Below are positions 8,099-17,132 of a DNA stretch of 64,000 bases, piece by piece (the stretch's first letter is position 1; every line of letters begins with the position of its first letter). The notes beneath the pieces were generated by a model that saw only the letters and a list, made by a program, of their open reading frames with translations, was not told the DNA's origin and ran no database searches. The stretch comes from Rhizobium sp. 2MFCol3.1 (lineage in GTDB: Bacteria; Pseudomonadota; Alphaproteobacteria; Rhizobiales; Rhizobiaceae), in the NCBI RefSeq assembly GCF_000377565.1, contig NZ_KB898360.1, positions 124,001-188,000 on the forward strand, given 5' to 3'. The translations under genes and the position numbers were made by a program.

Positions 8099-9550
8099 AT
8101 GACGGAACAGAACCACCCGGTATATGCCGAAATTACCGGCCCGATCGTCATGATCGGCTTTGGCTCCATTGGCCGCGGCACGCTGCCCCTGATCGAGCGC
8201 CACTTCAAGTTCGACAAGAGCCGGATGGTCGTCATCGACCCGCGTGAAGAGCCCTCCGACATGGAGATCCTCAAGCAGCACGGCGTCCGTCACATCAAGG
8301 AATATGTGACGAAGGACAACTACAAGGAACTCCTGAAGCCGCTTCTGACCGAAGGTGGTGGCCAGGGCTTCTGCGTCAACCTCTCGGTTGATACCGGCTC
8401 GCTCGATCTGATGAAGCTCTGCCGCAAGCTCGACGTTCTCTACATCGACACGGTCATCGAGCCATGGCTCGGCTTCTATTTCGACAAGAACATGAAGAAC
8501 TCGGAGCGCACCAACTACGCGCTGCGCGAGACACTTCGCCATGAGAAGAAGAAGAGCCCGGGCGGCACCACGGCCGTTTCCACCTGCGGCGCAAACCCGG
8601 GCATGGTTTCCTGGTTCGTCAAGCAGGCGCTGGTCAACCTCGCCAACGACACCGGCCTGAAGTTCGAAGAGCCGGATCAGCATGACCGCGAAGGCTGGGC
8701 CAAGCTGATGAAGAAGCTCGGCGTCAAGGGCGTCCACATCGCCGAGCGCGACACGCAGCTCACCAAGAACCCGAAGCCGCTCAACGTCTTCTGGAACACC
8801 TGGTCCGTCGAAGGCTTCATTTCCGAAGGTCTGCAGCCGGCCGAACTCGGCTGGGGCACCCACGAAAACTGGATGCCGAAGAACGCCAAGAAGCACAAGA
8901 AGGGCTGCAAGGCCGCCATCTACCTCGACCAGCCGGGCGCCAACACCCGCGTTCGCACCTGGTGCCCGACGCCTGGCCCGCAGTACGGCTTCCTCGTCAC
9001 CCACAACGAGTCCATCTCGATCGCCGATTACTTCACGGTGCGCGACAAGGACGGCGAAGTGACCTTCCGCCCGACCTGCCACTATGCTTACCATCCCGCC
9101 AACGACGCCGTTCTGTCGCTGCATGAGATGTTCGGCAACGGCGGCAACTCGCAGCCGGTTCACCACGTTCTCGACGAGCATGAACTCGTAGACGGCGTCG
9201 ATGAACTCGGCGTGCTGCTCTACGGCCACGAGAAGAACGCCTACTGGTTCGGCTCGCGCCTCTCGCTCGAAGAAACCCGCCGCATCGCGCCTTACCAGAA
9301 CGCCACCGGCCTGCAGGTCACCTCGGCGGTTCTGGCCGGCATGGTCTACGCGCTTGAAAACCCGAAGGCCGGCATCGTCGAAGCCGACGAGATCGACTAC
9401 AAGCGCTGCCTCGAAGTACAGCTGCCCTACCTCGGCCCGGTCGAAGGTCACTACACCGACTGGACCCCGCTCGATGGCCGCCCGGGCCTCTTCCCCGAGG
9501 ACATCGACACCAAGGATCCTTGGCAGTTCAAGAACATCCTCGTTCGCTGA
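8099..9550 (+). CDS. hss: Homospermidine synthase
   Basis: A 483-residue NAD-dependent enzyme that joins two putrescine molecules (or spermidine plus putrescine) to make sym-homospermidine, the characteristic polyamine of rhizobia. The N-terminus has the Rossmann nucleotide motif GFGSIG (residues 20-25), followed by conserved family blocks such as VNLSVDTGSLDLM, YIDTVIEPW and STCGANPGMVSWF. Length and ends fit the bacterial family. The start at 8099 follows an AGGAGAAAAGA SD sequence. It stands alone between a leader palindrome and a strong terminator; no ornithine decarboxylase gene is nearby. Confidence 0.96.
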   Translation: MTEQNHPVYAEITGPIVMIGFGSIGRGTLPLIERHFKFDKSRMVVIDPREEPSDMEILKQHGVRHIKEYVTKDNYKELLKPLLTEGGGQGFCVNLSVDTGSLDLMKLCRKLDVLYIDTVIEPWLGFYFDKNMKNSERTNYALRETLRHEKKKSPGGTTAVSTCGANPGMVSWFVKQALVNLANDTGLKFEEPDQHDREGWAKLMKKLGVKGVHIAERDTQLTKNPKPLNVFWNTWSVEGFISEGLQPAELGWGTHENWMPKNAKKHKKGCKAAIYLDQPGANTRVRTWCPTPGPQYGFLVTHNESISIADYFTVRDKDGEVTFRPTCHYAYHPANDAVLSLHEMFGNGGNSQPVHHVLDEHELVDGVDELGVLLYGHEKNAYWFGSRLSLEETRRIAPYQNATGLQVTSAVLAGMVYALENPKAGIVEADEIDYKRCLEVQLPYLGPVEGHYTDWTPLDGRPGLFPEDIDTKDPWQFKNILVR

Positions 9551-9574
9551 TAGAAACGAGATCACGATCACCAG

Positions 9575-9600
9575 ATGCCCGCCGCAAGGCGGGCATTTTT
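9575..9600 (+). terminator. Rho-independent terminator of hss
   Basis: ATGCCCGCC-GCAA-GGCGGGCAT forms a perfect 9-base stem with a GNRA-type tetraloop, followed by a run of T. It lies 25 bases after the hss stop. Confidence 0.92.
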
Positions 9601-9675
9601 GTAACGCCTGCTGTATAAATGCCCTGACGCGCGCAAGAAGCCTTGCCTTCCCGGAACGCTCGCGCCATGTGTTCG

Positions 9676-9690
9676 TTAACCAAGCGTTAT
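9676..9690. promoter_or_regulatory. Possible CtrA-type site before omp10
   Basis: TTAA-N7-TTAT matches the alphaproteobacterial CtrA consensus TTAA-N7-TTAA with one mismatch and lies 32 bases before the omp10 start codon. This is a motif match only. Confidence 0.3.
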
Positions 9691-9721
9691 GTTTTTCGGT
9701 CTGAACTTCCGGGAGAATCTT

Positions 9722-10090
9722 ATGAGACTCAAAACCCTCCTCGTGATCGCGAGTGCTTCGGCGGCCCTTTCGGCCTGCGTTCCGCAGTCACCGCGTCCGA
9801 TGCCCGTTGCCGCCGCCCCGGCGCAGACAGGCGTGGAAGGCTCCTGGTCGGACCCGAACGGCATCATCTCCACCTTCCAGGCCGGCACGTTTACGACGCG
9901 CACGACCGACACCAACCAGATGCTCGCATCCGGCACCTACATCAACACGTCGCCGACGCTGGTCGAGATCAACATGACCTCGCTGGTGCGCAAGACGCAG
10001 TCCAAGGTCAACTGCGCGCTGGTCACCCAGAGCCAGCTCAACTGCACCTCCGACAGCGGCTCGCAGTTCAGCCTCAATCGCCACATGTAA
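9722..10090 (+). CDS. omp10: Outer-membrane lipoprotein, Omp10 family
   Basis: A 122-residue lipoprotein. The signal peptide ends in the lipobox LSAC with lipidation at Cys19. The mature part carries the Brucella Omp10 pattern: [22 protein letters not shown], then KVNCALV and [13 protein letters not shown] with two conserved cysteines. The start at 9722 is chosen over the longer frame from 9689 because it gives a normal signal peptide and follows GGGAGAATCTT. Its role is structural or envelope-related; no enzymatic function is known for the family. Confidence 0.85.
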   Translation: MRLKTLLVIASASAALSACVPQSPRPMPVAAAPAQTGVEGSWSDPNGIISTFQAGTFTTRTTDTNQMLASGTYINTSPTLVEINMTSLVRKTQSKVNCALVTQSQLNCTSDSGSQFSLNRHM

Positions 10091-10112
10091 ATCGCCTTAT
10101 ACGGTCGATCGG

Positions 10113-10139
10113 AAAAGCTCCCCTCGCGGGAGCTTTTTT
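10113..10139 (+). terminator. Rho-independent terminator of omp10
   Basis: AAAAGCTCCC-CTCGC-GGGAGCTTTT forms a 10-base stem followed by further T residues, 22 bases after the omp10 stop. Confidence 0.92.
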
Positions 10140-10302
10140 GTTTACCGCTCTTGGAATGCACCCGCGCTGTCACAGGTTTTTCTCTTGCGGCCACTAAGGG
10201 TTGATGGAAACATCGACCGTGTAGCGACGGCGGGGCTTGGGGGACTGGCATCCGGTAAACCGGATCGGGTTCGAGCGCCGCCGATAAAACCAGGAGAACA
10301 GG

Positions 10303-12252
10303 ATGACGAAATCGTTTCAATTCGGTCTGCTGACCGCGTCCGTATTGGCGCTGTCGAGCAGCGCCGCCTTTGCCGATTACCAACTCAATATTTTGCACAT
10401 CAACGATTTCCATTCGCGCATCGAGGCGATCAACAAGTTCGATTCCACCTGCTCGGCCGAAGAGGAGAGCAAGAAGGAATGCTTCGGCGGCGCCGCCCGC
10501 TTGAAGACCGCGATCGACCAGCGCCGCGCCGCATTGGCCGGCCAGAACGTGCTGACGCTGAACGCCGGCGACAATTTCCAGGGCTCGCTGTTCTATTCGA
10601 CATACAAGGGCACCGCCGAACTGGAGATGGTCAACGCCATCAAGTTCGACGCCATGACGCTCGGCAACCATGAATTCGACGATGGCGAAAAGGCGCTGGC
10701 GCCGTTCATGGACAAGGTCGCCTTCCCCGTCACCGCCGCCAATGTCGAAATCTCCGACGCCTCGACGATCAAGAAGAAGCCGGAACCCTCGGTCGTGCTG
10801 GAGATCGGCGGCCAGAAGATCGGCATCATCGGCGTCGTCACCACCGAAACCCCGGAACTCGCCTCCCCCGGCCCGAACGTCAAGTTCACCGACGATGTCG
10901 CGGCCATCACCAAGGAAGCCGCCAAGCTCAAGGCCGAAGGCGTCAACAAGATCATCGCGCTGACGCATGTCGGTTACACCAGGGACCTCTCCGATATCGC
11001 CAAGATCCCCGATGTCGATGTCGTCGTCGGCGGCCACTCGCACACGCTTCTGTCGAACACCGATCCGAAGGCCGAAGGCCCTTATCCGACCATGGTCGAC
11101 AATCCCGGTGGCTATAAGGTCCCCGTCGTCACGGCCGCCTCCTATAGCAAGTATCTCGGCGATGTCGTGATCACCTTCGACGACAACGGCGTCGTCAAGG
11201 AAGCCAAGGGCGATCCGATCCTGATCGATAGCTCGTTCACGCCCGACCCCCAGATCGCCGCCCGCATCACCGAGCTCGCCAAGCCGATCGAGGACCTGCG
11301 CAAGAAGGTCATCGGCTCCTCCGAGGGCCCGATCGAAGGCGACCGCAAGGTCTGCCGCGTCGAGGAATGCTCGATGGGCAACCTCGTCGCCGACGCCATG
11401 CTCGATCGCGGCAAGAGCCAGGGCATGCAGATCGCCATCCAGAATGGCGGCGGCCTGCGCTCGTCGATCGACGGCGGCGACGTCACCCAGGGCGAAGTCA
11501 TCACCGTGCTCCCCTTCCAGAACACGCTCGCGACCTTCCAGCTGACAGGCGCCGATATCCGCGCGGCGCTGGAAAACGGCCTCGGCAAGATCGAGGAAGG
11601 CGCCGGCCGCTTCCCGCAGGTGGCGGGCATGAAGTACAGCTTCGACAAGTCGAAGCCGCCAGGCAGCCGCGTCGTCTCCGTCGAGGTCAAGGACGGCGAC
11701 GCCTTCGCACCCCTCGACGAGGCCAAGACCTACGGCGTGGTGACTAACAACTACATGCGCGCTGGCGGCGACGGCTATTCGATCTTCGCCACGGCGGGCA
11801 AGAACGCCTATGACTTCGGCCCCGACCTCGCCGACGTCACCGCCGACTTCCTCGCGGCCCACTCGCCCTACAAGCCGTACACGGACGGTCGCGTGACCGA
11901 GGTCGCCTCTTCCGCCGCGGCGCCTGCACCGACGGCATCCGAGACGACCATACCGGCCGCCCCCTCGGCACCGGCAGCGACCGCACCGGCAGCAACGCCA
12001 ACACCGGCCACGCCGGACGCAACGCCTGCTCCCACCGCCCCGGCGGCAACGGCACCGGCGACGGAAGCCCCTGCGGCGCTCGCCCCGAACACGCCGACCA
12101 CCCACGTCATCGCATCGGGCGACACACTGTGGGATCTCGCCAAGCAGTTCTATGGTGACGGCACGCTCTGGAAGAAGATTTCCGAGGCCAACGGCAAGCC
12201 GACCCCGCGCCACCTGACCGTTGGCAAGGAGCTGCAGATCCCGTCCAAGTAA
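10303..12252 (+). CDS. Periplasmic 5'-nucleotidase/cyclic phosphodiesterase fused to LysM
   Basis: A 649-residue exported protein. Residues 1-24 are a signal peptide (cleavage near AAFA-DY). A calcineurin-like metallophosphatase domain follows with HINDFHSR, the NAGDNFQGS and GNHEFD metal-binding motifs, and GGHSHT. The C-terminal 5'-nucleotidase domain has NGGGLRSSI, GEVITVLPFQN and YMRAGGDGY. A linker of about 70 residues made almost only of Ala, Pro and Thr leads to a LysM domain (HVIASGDTLWDLAKQFYGDG...) at the extreme C-terminus. The enzyme would release phosphate from nucleotides in the periplasm while the LysM part binds peptidoglycan. It is flanked by terminators, so it is monocistronic. 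Confidence 0.92.
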   Translation: MTKSFQFGLLTASVLALSSSAAFADYQLNILHINDFHSRIEAINKFDSTCSAEEESKKECFGGAARLKTAIDQRRAALAGQNVLTLNAGDNFQGSLFYSTYKGTAELEMVNAIKFDAMTLGNHEFDDGEKALAPFMDKVAFPVTAANVEISDASTIKKKPEPSVVLEIGGQKIGIIGVVTTETPELASPGPNVKFTDDVAAITKEAAKLKAEGVNKIIALTHVGYTRDLSDIAKIPDVDVVVGGHSHTLLSNTDPKAEGPYPTMVDNPGGYKVPVVTAASYSKYLGDVVITFDDNGVVKEAKGDPILIDSSFTPDPQIAARITELAKPIEDLRKKVIGSSEGPIEGDRKVCRVEECSMGNLVADAMLDRGKSQGMQIAIQNGGGLRSSIDGGDVTQGEVITVLPFQNTLATFQLTGADIRAALENGLGKIEEGAGRFPQVAGMKYSFDKSKPPGSRVVSVEVKDGDAFAPLDEAKTYGVVTNNYMRAGGDGYSIFATAGKNAYDFGPDLADVTADFLAAHSPYKPYTDGRVTEVASSAAAPAPTASETTIPAAPSAPAATAPAATPTPATPDATPAPTAPAATAPATEAPAALAPNTPTTHVIASGDTLWDLAKQFYGDGTLWKKISEANGKPTPRHLTVGKELQIPSK

Positions 12253-12301
12253 GCCCTGCGGCTTGACGGAATAAAGTATGACGATTTGTCCCAACGATGT
12301 G

Positions 12302-12333
12302 AGCCGGTCCGGGGTTTCCCGGGCCGGCTTTTG
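12302..12333 (+). terminator. Rho-independent terminator of the nucleotidase gene
   Basis: AGCCGGTCCGGG-GTTT-CCCGGGCCGGCT forms a 12-base stem with one wobble position, followed by TTTT. Confidence 0.9.
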
Positions 12334-12400
12334 TTCCTATAGGGTGAACCATTCGATCTCGTCCGCGTATGAGCGGCTGAGCAGCAGAACTGAGGTTTGA

Positions 12401-13438
12401 ATGACGACCGTTGATACCACGCACCATCCGGCGAACCACCCGAAGGTGAACTATGGCAAGGTGGGCGTCCTGCTCGTCAATCTCGGCACCCCTGATGGCA
12501 CCGACTACACCTCGATGCGCCGTTATCTCAAGGAATTCCTCACCGACAAGCGCGTCATCGAATGGTCGCCCTGGAAGTGGTATCCAATCCTCTTCGGCAT
12601 CGTGCTCAACACCCGCCCGGGCAAGGTCGGCAAGGCCTATGAGCTGATCTGGAACAAGGAGAAGGACGAGAGCTATCTGCGCACCTACACCCGCAGCCAG
12701 TCCGATCTCATGGCCGAGCGGCTGAAGGACTTGCCAAACGTCAAGGTCGACTGGGCCATGCGCTACGGCACCCCCTCGATCGCCTCGCGCATCCAGGCGC
12801 TGAAGGACGACGGCTGCGACCGCATCGTGCTCTTCCCGCTCTACCCGCAATATGCAGCCGCGACCACGGCGACGGTCAACGACAAGGCCTTCCAGCACCT
12901 GTTGAAGATGCGCTGGCAGCCGGCGCTGCGCACTGTGCCCGATTATCACGACGACGACACCTATATCGAGGCGCTGGCGAACTCGATCACCAAGCATCTG
13001 TCGGCGCTCGATTGGCAACCGGAAAAGATCATCGCCTCCTTCCACGGCATCCCCATGTCCTACTTCAAGAAGGGCGACCCCTATTACTGCCAGTGCCAGA
13101 AGACCGGCCGCCTGCTGCGCGAGAAGCTTGGCCTCTCGAAGGACCAGTTCATGGTCACCTTCCAGTCCCGCTTCGGCCCGGAAGAATGGCTGCAGCCCTA
13201 CACCGACAAGACGGTGGAACAGCTCGCCAAGGACGGCGTGAAAAAGATCGCCGTGCTGAACCCCGGCTTCGTCTCCGACTGTCTGGAGACGCTGGAAGAG
13301 ATCGCCGAACAGGCGGCGCATTCCTTCCACGAGAATGGCGGCGAGAAGTTCGCGCATATCCCGTGCCTGAACGACAGCGATGATGGAATGGCGGTGCTGG
13401 AGAAGGTGGTGCGGCGGGAATTATTGGGGTGGGTTTGA
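12401..13438 (+). CDS. hemH: Ferrochelatase
   Basis: A 345-residue enzyme that inserts ferrous iron into protoporphyrin IX, the last step of protoheme synthesis. Family blocks are GVLLVNLGTPD at the N-terminus, FPLYPQYAAATTA, and the catalytic-site region SFHGIPMSYFKKGDPY containing the conserved His, followed by TFQSRFGPEEWLQPYTD and NPGFVSDCLETLEEI. Length matches alphaproteobacterial HemH. The start is the ATG at 12401 (MTTVDTTHHP), preceded by a weak SD. No iron-responsive box was recognised upstream. It ends at a RIME-like repeat. Confidence 0.96.
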   Translation: MTTVDTTHHPANHPKVNYGKVGVLLVNLGTPDGTDYTSMRRYLKEFLTDKRVIEWSPWKWYPILFGIVLNTRPGKVGKAYELIWNKEKDESYLRTYTRSQSDLMAERLKDLPNVKVDWAMRYGTPSIASRIQALKDDGCDRIVLFPLYPQYAAATTATVNDKAFQHLLKMRWQPALRTVPDYHDDDTYIEALANSITKHLSALDWQPEKIIASFHGIPMSYFKKGDPYYCQCQKTGRLLREKLGLSKDQFMVTFQSRFGPEEWLQPYTDKTVEQLAKDGVKKIAVLNPGFVSDCLETLEEIAEQAAHSFHENGGEKFAHIPCLNDSDDGMAVLEKVVRRELLGWV

Positions 13439-13473
13439 GGTCGGCAGCGAAGAAGCTGTAGGCGTTGTGCGGA

Positions 13474-13602
13474 AGCCCCCTCATCCGCCTGCCGGCACCT
13501 TCTCCCCGCTGGGGAGAAGAGACTCGGGGCTGGCCGCTCGCTCAACCTCCCCTTCGCCCCAACGGGGAGAAGGTGGCCCGAAGGGTCGGATGAGGGGGCC
13601 AC
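13474..13602. repeat. RIME-like intergenic element, copy 2
   Basis: It begins GCCCCCTCATCCGCCTGCCG and ends CGGATGAGGGGGCC, with two internal palindromes (CTTCTCCCCGCTGGGGAGAAG and CTTCGCCCCAACGGGGAGAAG). The ends are inverted copies of each other. It lies between the convergent genes hemH and queE and is related to copies at 3648-3800 and 58558-58671. Confidence 0.85.
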
Positions 13603-13629
13603 ACGGCACAACCTCTCCACCAAAACCAC

Positions 13630-14361
13630 TCACACCCCCCGCCGATTCCCCCACAACAACACATGCAACTGCGGCAGCACCCTGGCCTCGAACCACCGAT
13701 CCTCGGTCACCTTCCCCACCAGCCACAACATCCGATCCATGACCCCGTCGATATCGATCCTGGCATCATCGTCATCGGCAGGCGGCGGCGTGTGGTTGCC
13801 CGGCTGCAGATAAACCGGCAAATCCGGATAGCGCCCCGCAACCTCCCGCGCATAGCGATAATCCCGCTCATCGAACACCACGATCTTAAGCGCGACCTCA
13901 GGCCCGCCGGCGGCCCGCGCCAGACAGTCCTCGAACTGCCCCCAATCCGTCTCCATGCCGCTAGACGGCGGCTTCGGGCTCAGCACCAGCGTATCGAGAT
14001 CGGCAAACCAATCCCTGGCGACACTGCCCTGCGTCTCCAGCGCGAACCGATAGCCCTCGCCATGGCCGCGCGCAATCAGCGGCGCCAGCGGCTGGATCGC
14101 CGGGTTGCCGCCGGAGAGCGAGACGGTGAGCGGTTGCCCGCCCGAGAGCGAAACGACCTCGGCCCAGATTTCCTCCACCGACATCGGCGTCCATTGATCG
14201 CGGTATTCGCTGTCGACGGCATGCAGCGTGTCGCACCACGAACAGCGGTAATCGCAGCCGCCGGTGCGCACGAACACCGTCGGCAGGCCGATCAGCACGC
14301 CCTCGCCCTGGATGGTCGGCCCGAAGATCTCGCTGACGCGGATCTTGTGATCGGCGCTCAT
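13630..14361 (-). CDS. queE: 7-carboxy-7-deazaguanine synthase, radical SAM
   Basis: A 243-residue radical SAM enzyme that rearranges 6-carboxytetrahydropterin to 7-carboxy-7-deazaguanine on the path to queuosine. The iron-sulfur motif C-x3-C-x2-C is Cys36, Cys40, Cys43 (GCDYRCSWC), with the substrate-site FGPTIQGEG before it and SLSGGNPA after it. The ATG at 14361 is chosen because it overlaps the queD stop (ATGA), which marks translational coupling. It is the last gene of queC-queD-queE. Confidence 0.93.
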   Translation of the reverse strand: MSADHKIRVSEIFGPTIQGEGVLIGLPTVFVRTGGCDYRCSWCDTLHAVDSEYRDQWTPMSVEEIWAEVVSLSGGQPLTVSLSGGNPAIQPLAPLIARGHGEGYRFALETQGSVARDWFADLDTLVLSPKPPSSGMETDWGQFEDCLARAAGGPEVALKIVVFDERDYRYAREVAGRYPDLPVYLQPGNHTPPPADDDDARIDIDGVMDRMLWLVGKVTEDRWFEARVLPQLHVLLWGNRRGV

Positions 14362-14714
14362 GGCCGATACTCCGCCCATGTCTTCGGCGTCTCGCTGACC
14401 CGGACGGCAGACGTCTCCGGCAGGATCGCCTTGCACCAGTCATAGAAGTGCTTGGCGAGATATTCAGACGTCACCCTGTTGTGGCCGAGCACCTCGTTCA
14501 GATGCCGGTGGTCGAAGCGATCGTCGATATAGCGCTTCAGCGGAGCAAGCTCGTGATAATCGCGCACGAAGCCGTCCGCGTTGAGCTCTGCGGCCGCAAG
14601 CTCGACGACGACGATATAGTTGTGCCCGTGCAGCCGCGCGCATTGGTGATCGGCGGGCAGATGCGAGAGCTGATGCGAGGCGGAGAAGTGGAATTCCTTG
14701 GTGATGCGGAACAC
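14358..14714 (-). CDS. queD: 6-carboxytetrahydropterin synthase
   Basis: A 118-residue T-fold enzyme converting dihydroneopterin triphosphate to 6-carboxytetrahydropterin. The zinc ligands are His14 (SASHQL), His29 and His31 (LHGHNY), and the catalytic Cys25 sits in [10 protein letters not shown]. No ATG fits; the GTG at 14714 gives [16 protein letters not shown], the usual N-terminus, and has GGAGGT eight bases upstream. It follows queC after four bases and overlaps queE by four, so the three genes form one operon. Confidence 0.93.
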   Translation of the reverse strand: MFRITKEFHFSASHQLSHLPADHQCARLHGHNYIVVVELAAAELNADGFVRDYHELAPLKRYIDDRFDHRHLNEVLGHNRVTSEYLAKHFYDWCKAILPETSAVRVSETPKTWAEYRP

Positions 14715-14718
14715 GGAG

Positions 14719-15426
14719 TTACACCTCCGTGGCCGAGAAGCCCGATGTCGCCGACTTCCAGAAATCGGCATCCTCGTACTCCGTCGGATCCGCGACGCCA
14801 GCCAGATGAAACGCCTCGCGCCGCTCGACGCAGGTGCCGCAGCGCCCGCAATGGCGCCCCCCGCCCTTGTAGCACGACCACGTCTCCGCAAACGGCGTCC
14901 CGTGCTTTGCCCCATCCGTGACGATATCGGCCTTGGTGGCATTGACGTAGGGCGCCTGCAGCTTGACGCTGGCATAGCCGTCCAGCGCCGCATCCTGCAT
15001 CACCTGGAATGCGTCGATGAAGCCGGGGCGGCAATCCGGATAGATGAAGTGGTCACCGCCATGCACGGCAACGGCCACGGCATCCGCCTTCTGCGCGGCG
15101 GCAAGCCCGAAGGCGATGGCGAGCATGATGGCGTTGCGGTTCGGGACCACCGTCGCCTTCATGGTTTCCTCTGCATAGTGTCCATCGGGCACGTCGATAT
15201 CGTCGGTGAGCGCCGAGCCGGTGAGATGGCTGCCGATCGGCCTGATGTCGATGATCTGATGCAGCACGCCGAGCCTCCTGGCGCAGGCGGCGGCATAGTC
15301 GAGTTCCTTGCGGTGACGCTGGCCGTAATCGAAGGAGAGCAGGCCGATGAGGGTTTGTTCCGCGGCGATCCTGTGCGCAAGCGAAACGGAGTCCAATCCG
15401 CCAGAGCAGATGACGATAGTCTTCAT
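14719..15426 (-). CDS. queC: 7-cyano-7-deazaguanine synthase
   Basis: A 235-residue ATP-dependent enzyme that makes preQ0 from 7-carboxy-7-deazaguanine. The PP-loop is SGGLDS at residues 8-13. The C-terminal zinc site is seen as WSCYKGGGRHCGRCGTC, with four cysteines. The start at 15426 (MKTIVICSGG) is the family-typical one; a longer frame upstream has no support. It is first in the queC-queD-queE operon. I looked for a preQ1 riboswitch in the leader and could not find one. The operon lacks queF. Confidence 0.95.
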   Translation of the reverse strand: MKTIVICSGGLDSVSLAHRIAAEQTLIGLLSFDYGQRHRKELDYAAACARRLGVLHQIIDIRPIGSHLTGSALTDDIDVPDGHYAEETMKATVVPNRNAIMLAIAFGLAAAQKADAVAVAVHGGDHFIYPDCRPGFIDAFQVMQDAALDGYASVKLQAPYVNATKADIVTDGAKHGTPFAETWSCYKGGGRHCGRCGTCVERREAFHLAGVADPTEYEDADFWKSATSGFSATEV

Positions 15427-15621
15427 GATGTTTGATCCCTTGTTTTGACCGGGTGGGCTGCGACCGGATGCGGGCGTTCTAGGCCAAAGGGACCGCATTG
15501 TGAAGAACCAATCGAACCCCCATATTTGATGGGTAACGCGGCACGACTACCTGAGAGCGTGGCTTTTGAAATCGTCTCGGCTAAGGTGCGGCTATTCGAT
15601 TCGGGTTTTGGGAGGTATTTC

Positions 15622-16632
15622 ATGGTTTTGGGCGGCTTCGACATCGTGGTCATCGCACTGGTGGTCTTCGTCATCCTGGTGCTTTTCGCCGGCATCAAGA
15701 CGGTCCCGCAGGGTTATCAGTACACGGTCGAGCGCTTCGGCCGCTACACCCGCACGCTGGGTCCGGGCCTCAACATCATCACCCCCTTCATCGAGCGCGT
15801 CGGCGCCCGTATGAACGTCATGGAGCAGGTGCTCGACGTTCCGACGCAAGAAGTCATCACCCGCGACAACGCCTCCGTCTCGGCCGATGCCGTCGCTTTC
15901 TATCAGATCCTCAACGCCGCCCAGGCGGCCTACCAGGTCTCCAACCTCGAAAACGCCATCCTCAACCTGACCATGACCAACATCCGCTCGGTCATGGGCT
16001 CGATGGATCTCGACGAACTGCTCTCCAACCGCGACGCCATCAACGACCGCCTGTTGCGCGTCGTCGATGATGCCGTCCAGCCTTGGGGCATCAAGGTCAC
16101 CCGTGTCGAGATCAAGGACATCCAGCCGCCGCGCGACCTCGTCGACGCCATGGCCCGCCAGATGAAGGCCGAGCGCGAGAAGCGCGCCCAGGTACTGGAG
16201 GCCGAAGGCTCGAGAAACGCGCAGATCCTGCGCGCCGAGGGCGCCAAGCAGTCGGCGATCCTGCAGGCCGAAGGACAGCGCGAATCCGCCTTCCGCAACG
16301 CCGAGGCCCGCGAGCGTCTGGCCGAGGCCGAAGCCAAGGCCACGAAGATGGTGTCGGAAGCCATTGCCGCCGGCGACGTGCAGGCGATCAACTACTTCGT
16401 GGCGCAGAAATACACCGAGGCGCTGACCGCGATCGGCTCGGCCACCAATTCCAAGGTCGTGCTGATGCCGATCGAGGCCTCGTCAATCATTGGCTCGCTG
16501 AGCGGCATCGGTGCCATCGCCAAGGAAGTCTTCGGCAACGACACTCCGCCCGCAGCCCCCACCCCGCGTCAGGTCCAGGCCCCGCGCACCACGCCGCAGG
16601 TCAACCCGTTCAACCAGAACCCGGAGCGCTGA
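15622..16632 (+). CDS. SPFH-domain membrane protein, QmcA/stomatin-like
   Basis: A 336-residue protein with one N-terminal membrane anchor (about residues 5-25), an SPFH/prohibitin domain beginning VPQGYQYTVERFGRYTRTL, and a long charged helical region rich in Ala, Glu and Arg (KAEREKRAQVLEAEG and repeats) predicted to be coiled coil. A Pro/Gln-rich tail closes it. Such proteins build membrane microdomain scaffolds. The ATG at 15622 has GGGAGGT seven bases before it. The stop is three bases before an nfeD gene, the classic partner of SPFH proteins, so the two act together. Confidence 0.92.
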   Translation: MVLGGFDIVVIALVVFVILVLFAGIKTVPQGYQYTVERFGRYTRTLGPGLNIITPFIERVGARMNVMEQVLDVPTQEVITRDNASVSADAVAFYQILNAAQAAYQVSNLENAILNLTMTNIRSVMGSMDLDELLSNRDAINDRLLRVVDDAVQPWGIKVTRVEIKDIQPPRDLVDAMARQMKAEREKRAQVLEAEGSRNAQILRAEGAKQSAILQAEGQRESAFRNAEARERLAEAEAKATKMVSEAIAAGDVQAINYFVAQKYTEALTAIGSATNSKVVLMPIEASSIIGSLSGIGAIAKEVFGNDTPPAAPTPRQVQAPRTTPQVNPFNQNPER

Positions 16633-16635
16633 TAG

Positions 16636-17091
16636 ATGCTGGCGGCCATCACATCGGAATTGGGGCCGTGGAGCTGGTGGGTCGTCGGCCTCGTGCTGCT
16701 CGCCGCCGAGATGCTGGTGCCCGGCTTCTTCCTCGTCTGGATCGGGCTGGCGGCAATCGCCGTCGGCGCGCTCTCGCTGCTCTTCTGGGATAGCGCCTTC
16801 TGGGTCTGGCAGCTGCAGGCGATCCTGTTTGCCGCTTTCGCCGTCGCCGCCACCTTCATCGGCCGCAAGCTGACGCGCGATCATGGCGAGACGGACGAGC
16901 CCTTTCTCAACCAGCGCGGCGCCAGCCTCGTCGGCCGCACCGCGACGCTGGCCGAACCGATCACCGAGGGCCGTGGCCGCATCAAGCTGGACGACACGCA
17001 ATGGAAGGTGAGCGGCCCGGATCTGCCCGTCGGCGCGCGCGTCAAGGTCACCGCAAGCAACGGCCGTGACCTGACGGTCGAGGAAGCCTGA
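16636..17091 (+). CDS. NfeD family membrane protein
   Basis: A 151-residue protein with three hydrophobic segments (about 13-32, 36-52, 58-75) and a C-terminal OB-fold domain starting near RGASLVGRTATLAEPI and ending VKVTASNGRDLTVEEA. It is the short type of NfeD without the serine protease domain. It probably modulates the SPFH protein encoded immediately upstream. The stop codon lies in the first unit of a 21-base tandem repeat. Confidence 0.9.
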   Translation: MLAAITSELGPWSWWVVGLVLLAAEMLVPGFFLVWIGLAAIAVGALSLLFWDSAFWVWQLQAILFAAFAVAATFIGRKLTRDHGETDEPFLNQRGASLVGRTATLAEPITEGRGRIKLDDTQWKVSGPDLPVGARVKVTASNGRDLTVEEA

Positions 17092-17130
17092 TCCCGATCA
17101 AGCTGGCCTTGATCCCGATCAAGCTGGCTT
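17089..17130. repeat. 21-base tandem duplication between nfeD and kdsD
   Basis: TGATCCCGATCAAGCTGGC is repeated head to tail with a period of 21 bases (17089-17109, 17110-17130). The first unit supplies the nfeD stop codon. Each unit plus the following bases can fold as GATCAAG-CTGG-CTTGATC (17117-17134), which reaches into the kdsD stop codon. This convergent gap of 41 bases may work as a bidirectional terminator, though it has no T-tract. Confidence 0.7.
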
Positions 17131-17132
17131 GA

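Noticed and set aside
8057..9571. A 504-codon minus-strand open frame
   Set aside because: Antisense shadow of homospermidine synthase.
9937..12294. A 785-codon minus-strand open frame
   Set aside because: It lies entirely antisense to the 5'-nucleotidase, has Arg/Gly-rich sequence from GC bias, and matches no domain.
15427..15500. Possible preQ1 riboswitch before queC
   Set aside because: The CCCGGUC/A-rich stretch does not give the required pseudoknot or the conserved tail; no support.
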